A DNA stretch of 64,000 nucleotides from Antitrichia curtipendula (taxonomy: Eukaryota > Streptophyta > Bryopsida > Hypnales > Leucodontaceae), in NCBI GenBank assembly GCA_951230915.1, contig OX579637.1, positions 11,594,001-11,658,000 on the forward strand, written 5' to 3'. The translations under genes were made by a program, and so were the position numbers. The notes below the pieces were generated by a model that did not search any database, was not told the origin of the DNA, and saw only the letters and a list, made by a program, of their open reading frames with translations. This document shows, piece after piece, positions 1-13,799 of the stretch (its first letter is position 1; the number at the start of each line of letters is the position of its first letter).

Positions 1-973
1 ACCCCAAAATGTGCATGACCTTGAATATTTCATGAAGTCAAACTCTTCACCCCATTTGCTACTTACACAATTCATTCTTCCATGGTTTCACGTCCAAATT
101 CCATGAACTTGGACGTGGGAGCCCTAAAGTACAGGATATGGTTGGTTCGAATAATTTATTTTCATTTGTCCATAATGTACCCCAAACGTAGATGACCTTG
201 AATATTTCATGAAGTCAAATTCTTCACTCCATTTGCAACCTACACAATTCATTATCCCATGGTTTTACGTCAAAATTCCATGAACTTGGACGTGGGAGCC
301 CTAAAGTACAGGATATGGTTGGTTCATTTATTTTATTTTCATTTGTCCATAATGTACCCCAAACGTAGATGACCTTGAATATTTCATGAAGTCAAACTCT
401 TCACCCCATTTGCAACCTATACAATTCATTCTTCCATGGTTTCACGTCAAAATTCCATGAACTTGGACGTGGGAGCCCTAAAGTACAGGATATGGTTGGT
501 TCGAATATTTTATTTTCATTTGTCCATAATGTACCGCAAACGTGGATGACCTTGAATATTTCATGAAGTCAAACTCTTCACTCCATTTGCAACCTACACA
601 ATTCATTATCCCATGGTTTTACGTCAAAATTCCATGAACTTGGACGTGGGAGCCCTAAAGTACAGGATATGGTTGGTTCAATTATTTTATTTTCATTTGT
701 CCATAATGTACCCCAAACGTGGATGACCTTGAATATTTCATGAAGTCAAACTCTTCACCCCATTTGCAACCTACACAATTCATTCTTCCATGGTTTACGT
801 CAAAATTCCATGAATTTGGACGTGGGAGCCCTAAAGTACAGGATATGGTTGGTTCAATTGTTTTATTTTCATTTGTCCATATTGTACCCCAAAATGTGCA
901 TGACCTTGAATATTTCATGAAGTCAAACTCTTCACCCCATTTGCAACCTACACAATTCATTCTTCCATGGTTT

Positions 974-1002
974 CACGTCCAAATTCCATGAATTTGGACG
1001 TG
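974..1002. repeat. Perfect dyad inside satellite monomers
   Basis: The arms CACGTCCAAATTC and GAATTTGGACGTG are exact reverse complements separated by CAT. The same dyad occurs at 4872-4900, 7884-7912, 9831-9859, 12135-12163 and 12845-12873. Most other monomers keep an imperfect version (CACGTC ... GACGTG). It could form a short cruciform or bind a dimeric protein; that role is inferred. Confidence 0.85.
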
Positions 1003-3234
1003 GGAGCCCTAAAGTACAGGATATGGTTGGTTCAATTGTTTTATTTTCATTTGTCCATATTGTACCCCAAAATGTGCATGACCTTGAATATTTCATGAAG
1101 TCAAACTCTTCACCCCATTTGCAACTTACACAATTCATTATTCCATGGTTTCACGTCAAAATTCCATGAACTTGGACGTGGGAGCCCTAAAGTACAAGAA
1201 ATGGTTGGTTCAATTATTTTATTTTCATTTGCCCACAATGTACCCCAAAATGTGCATGACCTTGAATATTTCATGAAGTCAAACTCTTCACCCCATTTGC
1301 TACTTACACAATTCATTCTTCCATGGTTTCACGTCAAAATTCCATGAACTTGGACGTGGGAGCCCTAAAGTACAGGATATGGTTGGTTCAATTATTTTAT
1401 TTTCATTTGTCCATAATGTACCGCAAACGTGGATGACCTTGAATATTTCATGAAGTCAAACTCTTCACTCCATTTGCAACCTACACAATTCATTATCCCA
1501 TGGTTTTACGTCAAAATTCCATGAACTTGGACGTGGGAGCCCTAAAGTACAGGATATGGTTGGTTCAATTATTTTATTTTCATTTGTCCATAATGTACCC
1601 CAAACGTGGATGACCTTGAATATTTCATGAAGTCAAACTCTTCACCCCATTTGCAACCTACACAATTCATTCTTCCATGGTTTACGTCAAAATTCCATGA
1701 ATTTGGACGTGGGAGCCCTAAAGTACAGGATATGGTTGGTTCAATTGTTTTATTTTCATTTGTCCATATTGTACCCCAAAATGTGCATGACCTTGAATAT
1801 TTCATGAAGTCAAACTCTTCACCCCATTTGCAACCTACACAATTCATTCTTCCATGGTTTCACGTCAAAATTCCATGAACTTGGACGTGGGAGCCCTAAA
1901 GTACAGGATATGGTTGGTTCGAATATTTTATTTTCATTTGTCCATAATGTACCGCAAACGTGGATGACCTTGAATATTTCATGAAGTCAAACTCTTCACC
2001 CCATTTGCAACCTACACAATTCATTCTTCCATGGTTTCACGTCAAAATTCCATGAACTTGGACGTGGGAGCCGTAAAGTACAGAATATGGTTGGTTCAAT
2101 TGTTTTATTTTCATTTGTCCATAATGTACCCCAAACGTAGATGACCTTGAATATTTCATGAAGTTAAACTCTTCATCCAATTGCAACCAACACAATTCAT
2201 TCTTCCATGGTTTACGTCAAAATTCCATGAACTTGGACGTGGGAGCCCTAAAGTACAGGATATGGTTGGTTCAATTATTTTATTTTCATTTGTCTATAAT
2301 GTACCCCAAACGTAGATGACCTTGAATATTTTATGAAGTCAAACTCTTCACCCCATTTGCAACTTACACAATTCATTATTCCATGGTTTCACGTCAAAAT
2401 TCCATGAACTTGGACGTGGGAGCCCAAAAGTACAAGAAATGGTTGGTTCAATTATTTTATTTTCATTTGCCCACAATGTACCCCAAAATGTGCATGACCT
2501 TGAATATTTCATGAAGTCAAACTCTTCACCCCATTTGCTACTTACACAATTCATTCTTCCATGGTTTCACGTCAAAATTCCATAAACTTGGACGTGGGAG
2601 CCCTAAAGTACAGGATATGGTTGGTTCATTTATTTTATTTTCATTTGTCCATAATGTACCCCAAACGTAGATGACCTTGAATATTTTATGAAGTTAAACT
2701 CTTCACCCCATTTGCAACCTACACAATTCATTCTTCCATGGTTTCACGTCAAAATTCCATGAACTTGGACGTGGGAGCCCTAAAGTACAGGATATGGTTG
2801 GTTCGAATATTTTATTTTCATTTGTCCATAATGTACCGCAAACGTGGATGACCTTGAATATTTCATGAAGTCAAACTCTTCACCCCATTTGCAACCTACA
2901 CAATTCATTTTTCCATGGTTTCACGTCAAAATTCCATGAACTTGGACGTGGGAGCCGTAAAGTACAGGATATGGTTGGTTCAATTATTTTATTTTCATTT
3001 GTCCATAATGTACCCCAAACGTAGATGACCTTGAATATTTTATGAAGTCAAACTCTTCACCCCATTTGCAACCAACACAATTCATTCTTCCATGGTTTCA
3101 CGTCAAAATTCCATGAACTTGGACGTGGGAGCCCTAAAGTACAGGATATGGTTGGTTCGATTATTTTAATTTCATTTGTCCATATTGTACCCCAATATGT
3201 GCATGACCTTGAATATTTCATGAAGTCAAACTCT

Positions 3235-6200
3235 TCACCCCATTTGCAACTTACACAATTCATTATTCCATGGTTTCACGTCAAAATTCCATGAACTTGG
3301 ACGTGGGAGCCCTAAAGTACAGGATATGGTTGGTTCAATTATTTTATTTTCATTTGTCCATAATGTACCCCAAAATGTGCATGACCTTGAATATTTCATG
3401 AAGTCAAACTCTTCACTCCATTTGCAACCTACACAATTCATTCTTCCATGGTTTACGTCAAAATTCCATGAACTTGGACGTGGGAGCCGTAAAGTACAGG
3501 ATATGGTTGGTTCGAATATTTTATTTTCATTTGTCCATAATGTACCCCAAAACGTGGATGACCTTGAATATTTCATGAAGTCAAACTCTTGACCCCATTT
3601 GCAACTTACACAATTCATTATTCCATGGTCTCACGTCAAAATTCCATGAACTTGGACGTGGGAGCCCTAAAGTACAGGATATGGTTGGTTCAATTATTTT
3701 ATTTTCATTTGTCCATAATGTACCCCAAAATGTGCATGACCTTGAATATTTCATGAAGTCAAATTCTTCACTCCATTTGCAACCTACACAATTCATTCTT
3801 CCATGGTTTCACGTCAAAATTCCATGAACTTGGACGTGGGAGCCCTAAAGTACAGGATATGGTTGGTTCATTTATTTTATTTTCATTTGTCCATAATGTA
3901 CCCCAAACGTAGATGACCTTGAATATTTTATGAAGTTAAACTCTTCACCCCATTTGCAACCTACACAATTCATTCTTCCATGGTTTCACGTCAAAATTCC
4001 ATGAACTTGGACGTGGGAGCCCTAAAGTACAGGATATGGTTGGTTCAATTATTTTATTTTCATTTGTCCATAATGTACCGCAAACGTGGATGACCTTGAA
4101 TATTTCATGAAGTCAAACTCTTCACTCCATTTGCAACCTACACAATTCATTATCCCATGGTTTTACGTCAAAATTCCATGAACTTGGACGTGGGAGCCCT
4201 AAAGTACAGGATATGGTTGGTTCAATTATTTTATTTTCATTTGTCCATAATGTACCCCAAACGTGGATGACCTTGAATATTTCATGAAGTCAAACTCTTC
4301 ACCCCATTTGCAACCTACACAATTCATTCTTCCATGGTTTACGTCAAAATTCCATGAATTTGGACGTGGGAGCCCTAAAGTACAGGATATGGTTGGTTCA
4401 ATTGTTTTATTTTCATTTGTCCATATTGTACCCCAAAATGTGCATGACCTTGAATATTTCATGAAGTCAAACTCTTAACTCCATTTGCAACCTACACAAT
4501 TCATTCTTCCATGGTTTCACGTCAAAATTCCATGAACTTGGACGTGGGAGCCCTAAAGTACAGGATATGGTTGGTTCAATTGTTTTATTTTCATTTGTCC
4601 ATAATGTACCCCAAACGTAGATGACCTTGAATATTTCATGAAGTCAAATTCTTCACTCCATTTGCAACCTACACAATTCATTATCCCATGGTTTTACGTC
4701 AAAATTCCATGAACTTGGACGTGGGAGCCCTAAAGTACAGGATATGGTTGGTTCAATTATTTTATTTTCATTTGTCCATAATGTACCCCAAACGTGGATG
4801 ACCTTGAATATTTCATGGAGTCAAACTCTTCACCCCATTTGCAACCTACACAATTCATTCTTCCATGGTTTCACGTCCAAATTCCATGAATTTGGACGTG
4901 GGAGCCCTAAAGTACAGGATATGGTTGGTTCAATTGTTTTATTTTCATTTGTCCATATTGTACCCCAAAATGTGCATGACCTTGAATATTTCATGAAGTC
5001 AAACTCTTCACCCCATTTGCAACCTACACAATTCATTCTTCCATGGTTTCACGTCAAAATTCCATGAACTTGGACGTGGGAGCCCTAAAGTACAGGATAT
5101 GGTTGGTTCGAATATTTTATTTTCATTTGTCCATAATGTACCGCAAACGTGGATGACCTTGAATATTTCATGAAGTCAAACTCTTCACCCCATTTGCAAC
5201 CTACACAATTCATTCTTCCATGGTTTCACGTCAAAATTCCATGAACTTGGACGTGGGAGCCGTAAAGTACAGAATATGGTTGGTTCAATTGTTTTATTTT
5301 CATTTGTCCATAATGTACCCCAAACGTAGATGACCTTGAATATTTCATGAAGTTAAACTCTTCATCCAATTGCAACCAACACAATTCATTCTTCCATGGT
5401 TTACGTCAAAATTCCATGAACTTGGACGTGGGAGCCCTAAAGTACAGGATATGGTTGGTTCAATTATTTTATTTTCATTTGTCCATAATGTACCCCAAAC
5501 GTAGATGACCTTGAATATTTTATGAAGTCAAACTCTTCACCCCATTTGCAACTTACACAATTCATTATTCCATGGTTTCACGTCAAAATTCCATGAACTT
5601 GGACGTGGGAGCCCTAAAGTACAAGAAATGGTTGGTTCAATTATTTTATTTTCATTTGCCCACAATGTACCCCAAAATGTGCATGACCTTGAATATTTCA
5701 TGAAGTCAAACTCTTCACCCCATTTGCTACTTACACAATTCATTCTTCCATGGTTTCACGTCAAAATTCCATGAACTTGGACGTGGGAGCCCTAAAGTAC
5801 AGGATATGGTTGGTTCAATTATTTTATTTTCATTTGTCCATAATGTACCGCAAACGTGGATGACCTTGAATATTTCATGAAGTCAAACTCTTCACTCCAT
5901 TTGCAACCTACACAATTCATTATCCCATGGTTTTACGTCAAAATTCCATGAACTTGGACGTGGGAGCCCTAAAGTACAGGATATGGTTGGTTCAATTATT
6001 TTATTTTCATTTGTCCATATTGTACCCCAATATGTGCATGACCTTGAATATTTCATGAAGTCAAACTCTTCACCCCATTTGCAACTTACACAATTCATTA
6101 TTCCATGGTTTCACGTCAAAATTCCATGAACTTGGACGTGGGAGCCCTAAAGTACAGGATATGGTTGGTTCAATTATTTTATTTTCATTTGTCCATAATG

Positions 6201-7315
6201 TACCCCAAAATGTGCATGACCTTGAATATTTCATGAAGTCAAACTCTTCACTCCATTTGCAACCTACACAATTCATTCTTCCATGGTTTACGTCAAAATT
6301 CCATGAACTTGGACGTGGGAGCCGTAAAGTACAGGATATGGTTGGTTCGAATATTTTATTTTCATTTGTCCATAATGTACCCCAAAACGTGGATGACCTT
6401 GAATATTTCATGAAGTCAAACTCTTGACCCCATTTGCAACTTACACAATTCATTATTCCATGGTCTCACGTCAAAATTCCATGAACTTGGACGTGGGAGC
6501 CCTAAAGTACAGGATATGGTTGGTTCAATTATTTTATTTTCATTTGTCCATAATGTACCCCAAAATGTGCATGACCTTGAATATTTCATGAAGTCAAATT
6601 CTTCACTCCATTTGCAACCTACACAATTCATTCTTCCATGGTTTCACGTCAAAATTCCATGAACTTGGACGTGGGAGCCCTAAAGTACAGGATATGGTTG
6701 GTTCATTTATTTTATTTTCATTTGTCCATAATGTACCCCAAACGTAGATGACCTTGAATATTTTATGAAGTTAAACTCTTCACCCCATTTGCAACCTACA
6801 CAATTCATTCTTCCATGGTTTCACGTCAAAATTCCATGAACTTGGACGTGGGAGCCCTAAAGTACAGGATATGGTTGGTTCAATTATTTTATTTTCATTT
6901 GTCCATAATGTACCGCAAACGTGGATGACCTTGAATATTTCATGAAGTCAAACTCTTCACTCCATTTGCAACCTACACAATTCATTATCCCATGGTTTTA
7001 CGTCAAAATTCCATGAACTTGGACGTGGGAGCCCTAAAGTACAGGATATGGTTGGTTCAATTATTTTATTTTCATTTGTCCATAATGTACCCCAAACGTG
7101 GATGACCTTGAATATTTCATGAAGTCAAACTCTTCACCCCATTTGCAACCTACACAATTCATTCTTCCATGGTTTACGTCAAAATTCCATGAATTTGGAC
7201 GTGGGAGCCCTAAAGTACAGGATATGGTTGGTTCAATTGTTTTATTTTCATTTGTCCATATTGTACCCCAAAATGTGCATGACCTTGAATATTTCATGAA
7301 GTCAAACTCTTAACT
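3235..7315. repeat. Satellite block duplication, offset 2835 bp (16 monomers)
   Basis: The ordered monomer variants from about 3235 to 4480 recur from about 6070 to 7315 at a constant offset of 2835 bp. They include the rare CTCTTGACCCC monomer, the CATGGTCTCACG monomer and the CTCTTAACTCC monomer. Related blocks recur at 3012 bp (17 monomers; 4744 to 7756) and 1947 bp (11 monomers; 7756 to 9703). The segment around 2.6-3.7 kb recurs at 10.75-11.9 kb with an offset of about 8148 bp. Confidence 0.75.
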
Positions 7316-10300
7316 CCATTTGCAACCTACACAATTCATTCTTCCATGGTTTCACGTCAAAATTCCATGAACTTGGACGTGGGAGCCCTAAAGTACAGGA
7401 TATGGTTGGTTCAATTGTTTTATTTTCATTTGTCCATAATGTACCCCAAACGTAGATGACCTTGAATATTTCATGAAGTCAAATTCTTCACTCCATTTGC
7501 AACCTACACAATTCATTCTTCCATGGTTTCACGTCAAAATTCCATGAACTTGGACGTGGGAGCCGTAAAGTACAGGATATGGTTGGTTCAATTGTTTTAT
7601 TTTCATTTGTCCATAATGTACCCCAAACGTAGATGACCTTGAATATTTCATGAAGTCAAATTCTTCACTCCATTTGCAACCTACACAATTCATTATCCCA
7701 TGGTTTTACGTCAAAATTCCATGAACTTGGACGTGGGAGCCCTAAAGTACAGGATATGGTTGGTTCAATTATTTTATTTTCATTTGTCCATAATGTACCC
7801 CAAACGTGGATGACCTTGAATATTTCATGGAGTCAAACTCTTCACCCCATTTGCAACCTACACAATTCATTCTTCCATGGTTTCACGTCCAAATTCCATG
7901 AATTTGGACGTGGGAGCCCTAAAGTACAGGATATGGTTGGTTCAATTGTTTTATTTTCATTTGTCCATATTGTACCCCAAAATGTGCATGACCTTGAATA
8001 TTTCATGAAGTCAAACTCTTCACCCCATTTGCAACCTACACAATTCATTCTTCCATGGTTTCACGTCAAAATTCCATGAACTTGGACGTGGGAGCCCTAA
8101 AGTACAGGATATGGTTGGTTCGAATATTTTATTTTCATTTGTCCATAATGTACCGCAAACGTGGATGACCTTGAATATTTCATGAAGTCAAACTCTTCAC
8201 CCCATTTGCAACCTACACAATTCATTCTTCCATGGTTTCACGTCAAAATTCCATGAACTTGGACGTGGGAGCCGTAAAGTACAGAATATGGTTGGTTCAA
8301 TTGTTTTATTTTCATTTGTCCATAATGTACCCCAAACGTAGATGACCTTGAATATTTCATGAAGTTAAACTCTTCATCCAATTGCAACCAACACAATTCA
8401 TTCTTCCATGGTTTACGTCAAAATTCCATGAACTTGGACGTGGGAGCCCTAAAGTACAGGATATGGTTGGTTCAATTATTTTATTTTCATTTGTCCATAA
8501 TGTACCCCAAACGTAGATGACCTTGAATATTTTATGAAGTCAAACTCTTCACCCCATTTGCAACTTACACAATTCATTATTCCATGGTTTCACGTCAAAA
8601 TTCCATGAACTTGGACGTGGGAGCCCTAAAGTACAAGAAATGGTTGGTTCAATTATTTTATTTTCATTTGCCCACAATGTACCCCAAAATGTGCATGACC
8701 TTGAATATTTCATGAAGTCAAACTCTTCACCCCATTTGCTACTTACACAATTCATTCTTCCATGGTTTCACGTCAAAATTCCATGAACTTGGACGTGGGA
8801 GCCCTAAAGTACAGGATATGGTTGGTTCAATTATTTTATTTTCATTTGTCCATAATGTACCCCAAACGTGGATGACCTTGAATATTTCATGAAGTCAAAC
8901 TCTTCACTCCATTTGCAACCTACACAATTCATTATCCCATGGTTTTACGTCAAAATTCCATGAACTTGGACGTGGGAGCCCTAAAGTACAGGATATGGTT
9001 GGTTCAATTATTTTATTTTCATTTGTCCATAATGTACCCCAAACGTGGATGACCTTGAATATTTCATGAAGTCAAACTCTTCACCCCATTTGCAACCTAC
9101 ACAATTCATTCTTCCATGGTTTACGTCAAAATTCCATGAATTTGGACGTGGGAGCCCTAAAGTACAGGATATGGTTGGTTCAATTGTTTTATTTTCATTT
9201 GTCCATATTGTACCCCAAAATGTGCATGACCTTGAATATTTCATGAAGTCAAACTCTTCACCCCATTTGCAACCTACACAATTCATTCTTCCATGGTTTC
9301 ACGTCAAAATTCCATGAACTTGGACGTGGGAGCCCTAAAGTACAGGATATGGTTGGTTCAATTGTTTTATTTTCATTTGTCCATAATGTACCCCAAACGT
9401 AGATGACCTTGAATATTTCATGAAGTCAAACTCTTCACCCCATTTGCAACCTACACAATTCATTCTTCCATGGTTTCACGTCAAAATTCCATGAACTTGG
9501 ACGTGGGAGCCGTAAAGTACAGGATATGGTTGGTTCAATTGTTTTATTTTCATTTGTCCATAATGTACCCCAAACGTAGATGACCTTGAATATTTCATGA
9601 AGTCAAATTCTTCACTCCATTTGCAACCTACACAATTCATTATCCCATGGTTTTACGTCAAAATTCCATGAACTTGGACGTGGGAGCCCTAAAGTACAGG
9701 ATATGGTTGGTTCAATTATTTTATTTTCATTTGTCCATAATGTACCCCAAACGTGGATGACCTTGAATATTTCATGGAGTCAAACTCTTCACCCCATTTG
9801 CAACCTACACAATTCATTCTTCCATGGTTTCACGTCCAAATTCCATGAATTTGGACGTGGGAGCCCTAAAGTACAGGATATGGTTGGTTCAATTGTTTTA
9901 TTTTCATTTGTCCATATTGTACCCCAAAATGTGCATGACCTTGAATATTTCATGAAGTCAAACTCTTCACCCCATTTGCAACCTACACAATTCATTCTTC
10001 CATGGTTTCACGTCAAAATTCCATGAACTTGGACGTGGGAGCCCTAAAGTACAGGATATGGTTGGTTCGAATATTTTATTTTCATATGTCCATAATGTAC
10101 CGCAAACGTGGATGACCTTGAATATTTCATGAAGTCAAACTCTTCACCCCATTTGCAACCTACACAATTCATTCTTCCATGGTTTCACGTCAAAATTCCA
10201 TGAACTTGGACGTGGGAGCCGTAAAGTACAGAATATGGTTGGTTCAATTGTTTTATTTTCATTTGTCCATAATGTACCCCAAACGTAGATGACCTTGAAT

Positions 10301-13300
10301 ATTTCATGAAGTTAAACTCTTCATCCAATTGCAACCAACACAATTCATTCTTCCATGGTTTACGTCAAAATTCCATGAACTTGGACGTAGGAGCCCTAAA
10401 GTACAGGATATGGTTGGTTCAATTATTTTATTTTCATTTGTCCATAATGTACCCCAAACGTAGATGACCTTGAATATTTTATGAAGTCAAACTCTTCACC
10501 CCATTTGCAACTTACACAATTCATTATTCCATGGTTTCACGTCAAAATTCCATGAACTTGGACGTGGGAGCCCTAAAGTACAAGAAATGGTTGGTTCAAT
10601 TATTTTATTTTCATTTGCCCACAATGTACCCCAAAATGTGCATGACCTTGAATATTTCATGAAGTCAAACTCTTCACCCCATTTGCTACTTACACAATTC
10701 ATTCTTCCATGGTTTCACGTCAAAATTCCATGAACTTGGACGTGGGAGCCCTAAAGTACAGGATATGGTTGGTTCATTTATTTTATTTTCATTTGTCCAT
10801 AATGTACCCCAAACGTAGATGACCTTGAATATTTTATGAACTTAAACTCTTCACCCCATTTGCAACCTACACAATTCATTCTTCCATGGTTTCACGTCAA
10901 AATTCCATGAACTTGGACGTGGGAGCCCTAAAGTACAGGATATGGTTGGTTCGAATATTTTATTTTCATTTGTCCATAATGTACCGCAAACGTGGATGAC
11001 CTTGAATATTTCATGAAGTCAAACTCTTCACCCCATTTGCAACCTACACAATTCATTTTTCCATGGTTTCACGTCAAAATTCCATGAACTTGGACGTGGG
11101 AGCCGTAAAGTACAGGATATGGTTGGTTCAATTATTTTATTTTCATTTGTCCATAATGTACCCCAAACGTAGATGACCTTGAATATTTTATGAAGTCAAA
11201 CTCTTCACCCCATTTGCAACCAACACAATTCATTCTTCCATGGTTTCACGTCAAAATTCCATGAACTTGGACGTGGGAGCCCTAAAGTACAGGATATGGT
11301 TGGTTCGATTATTTTAATTTCATTTGTCCATATTGTACCCCAATATGTGCATGACCTTGAATATTTCATGAAGTCAAACTCTTCACCCCATTTGCAACTT
11401 ACACAATTCATTATTCCATGGTTTCACGTCAAAATTCTATGAACTTGGACGTGGGAGCCCTAAAGTACAGGATATGGTTGGTTCAATTATTTTATTTTCA
11501 TTTGTCCATAATGTACCCCAAAATGTGCATGACCTTGAATATTTCATGAAGTCAAACTCTTCACTCCATTTGCAACCTACACAATTCATTCTTCCATGGT
11601 TTACGTCAAAATTCCATGAACTTGGACGTGGGAGCCGTAAAGTACAGGATATGGTTGGTTCGAATATTTTATTTTCATTTGTCCATAATGTACCCCAAAA
11701 CGTGGATGACCTTGAATATTTCATGAAGTCAAACTCTTGACCCCATTTGCAACTTACACAATTCATTATTCCATGGTCTCACGTCAAAATTCCATGAACT
11801 TGGACGTGGGAGCCCTAAAGTACAGGATATGGTTGGTTCAATTATTTTATTTTCATTTGTCCATAATGTACCCCAAAATGTGCCTGACCTTGAATATTTC
11901 ATGAAGTCAAATTCTTCACTCCATTTGCAACCTACACAATTCATTATCCCATGGTTTTACGTCAAAATTCCATGAACTTGGACGTGGGAGCCCTAAAGTA
12001 CAGGATATGGTTGGTTCAATTATTTTATTTTCATTTGTCCATAATGTACCCCAAACGTGGATGACCTTGAATATTTCATGAAGTCAAACTCTTCACCCCA
12101 TTTGCAACCTACACAATTCATTCTTCCATGGTTTCACGTCCAAATTCCATGAATTTGGACGTGGGAGCCCTAAAGTACAGGATATGGTTGGTTCAATTGT
12201 TTTATTTTCATTTGTCCATATTGTACCCCAAAATGTGCATGACCTTGAATATTTCATGAAGTCAAACTCTTCACCCCATTTGCAACCTACACAATTCATT
12301 CTTCCATGGTTTCACGTCAAAATTCCATGAACTTGGACGTGGGAGCCCTAAAGTACAGGATATGGTTGGTTCAATTGTTTTATTTTCATTTGTCCATAAT
12401 GTACCCCAAACGTAGATGACCTTGAATATTTCATGAAGTCAAACTCTTCACCCCATTTGCAACCTACACAATTCATTCTTCCATGGTTTCACGTCAAAAT
12501 TCCATGAACTTGGACGTGGGAGCCCTAAAGTACAAGATATGGTTGGTTCAATTGTTTTATTTTCATTTGTCCATAATGTACCCCAAAATGTGCATGACCT
12601 TGAATATTTCATGAAGTCAAATTCTTCACTCCATTTGCAACCTACACAATTCATTATCCCATGGTTTTACGTCAAAATTCCATGAACTTGGACGTGGGAG
12701 CCCTAAAGTACAGGATATGGTTGGTTCAATTATTTTATTTTCATTTGTCCATAATGTACCCCAAACGTGGATGACCTTGAATATTTCATGAAGTCAAACT
12801 CTTCACCCCATTTGCAACCTACACAATTCATTCTTCCATGGTTTCACGTCCAAATTCCATGAATTTGGACGTGGGAGCCCTAAAGTACAGGATATGGTTG
12901 GTTCAATTGTTTTATTTTCATTTGTCCATATTGTACCCCAAAATGTGCATGACCTTGAATATTTCATGAAGTCAAACTCTTCACCCCATTTGCAACCTAC
13001 ACAATTCATTCTTCCATGGTTTCACGTCAAAATTCCATGAACTTGGACGTGGGAGCCCTAAAGTACAGGATATGGTTGGTTCGAATATTTTATTTTCATT
13101 TGTCCATAATGTACCGCAAACGTGGATGACCTTGAATATTTCATGAAGTCAAACTCTTCACCCCATTTGCAACCTACACAATTCATTCTTCCATGGTTTC
13201 ACGTCAAAATTCCATGAACTTGGACGTGGGAGCCGTAAAGTACAGAATATGGTTGGTTCAATTGTTTTATTTTCATTTGTCCATAATGTACCCCAAACGT

Positions 13301-13799
13301 AGATGACCTTGAATATTTCATGAAGTTAAACTCTTCATCCAATTGCAACCAACACAATTCATTCTTCCATGGTTTACGTCAAAATTCCATGAACTTGGAC
13401 GTGGGAGCCCTAAAGTACAGGATATGGTTGGTTCAATTATTTTATTTTCATTTGTCCATAATGTACCCCAAACGTAGATGACCTTGAATATTTTATGAAG
13501 TCAAACTCTTCACCCCATTTGCAACTTACACAATTCATTATTCCATGGTTTCACGTCAAAATTCCATGAACTTGGACGTGGGAGCCCTAAAGTACAAGCA
13601 ATGGTTGGTTCAATTATTTTATTTTCATTTGCCCACAATGTACCCCAAAATGTGCATGACCTTGAATATTTTATGAAGTCAAACTCTTCACCCCATTTGC
13701 AACCTACACAATTCATTCTTCCATGATTTCACGTCAAAATTCCATGAACTTGGACGTGGGAGCCCTAAAGTACAGGATATGGTTGGTTCAATTATTTTA

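Larger units (their letters stand above)
1..13720. repeat. Satellite subfamily A (left half)
   Basis: Monomers here mix GTACCGCAAACGTGG, GTACCCCAAACGTAG and GTACCCCAAAATGTGC versions, many with CATTATCCCATGGTTTTACG, and some with a perfect 13-bp-arm dyad. The GTATCATAAACGTGG variant, common further right, was not seen before about 13818. The boundary is approximate because single-monomer variants mix near it. Confidence 0.7.
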
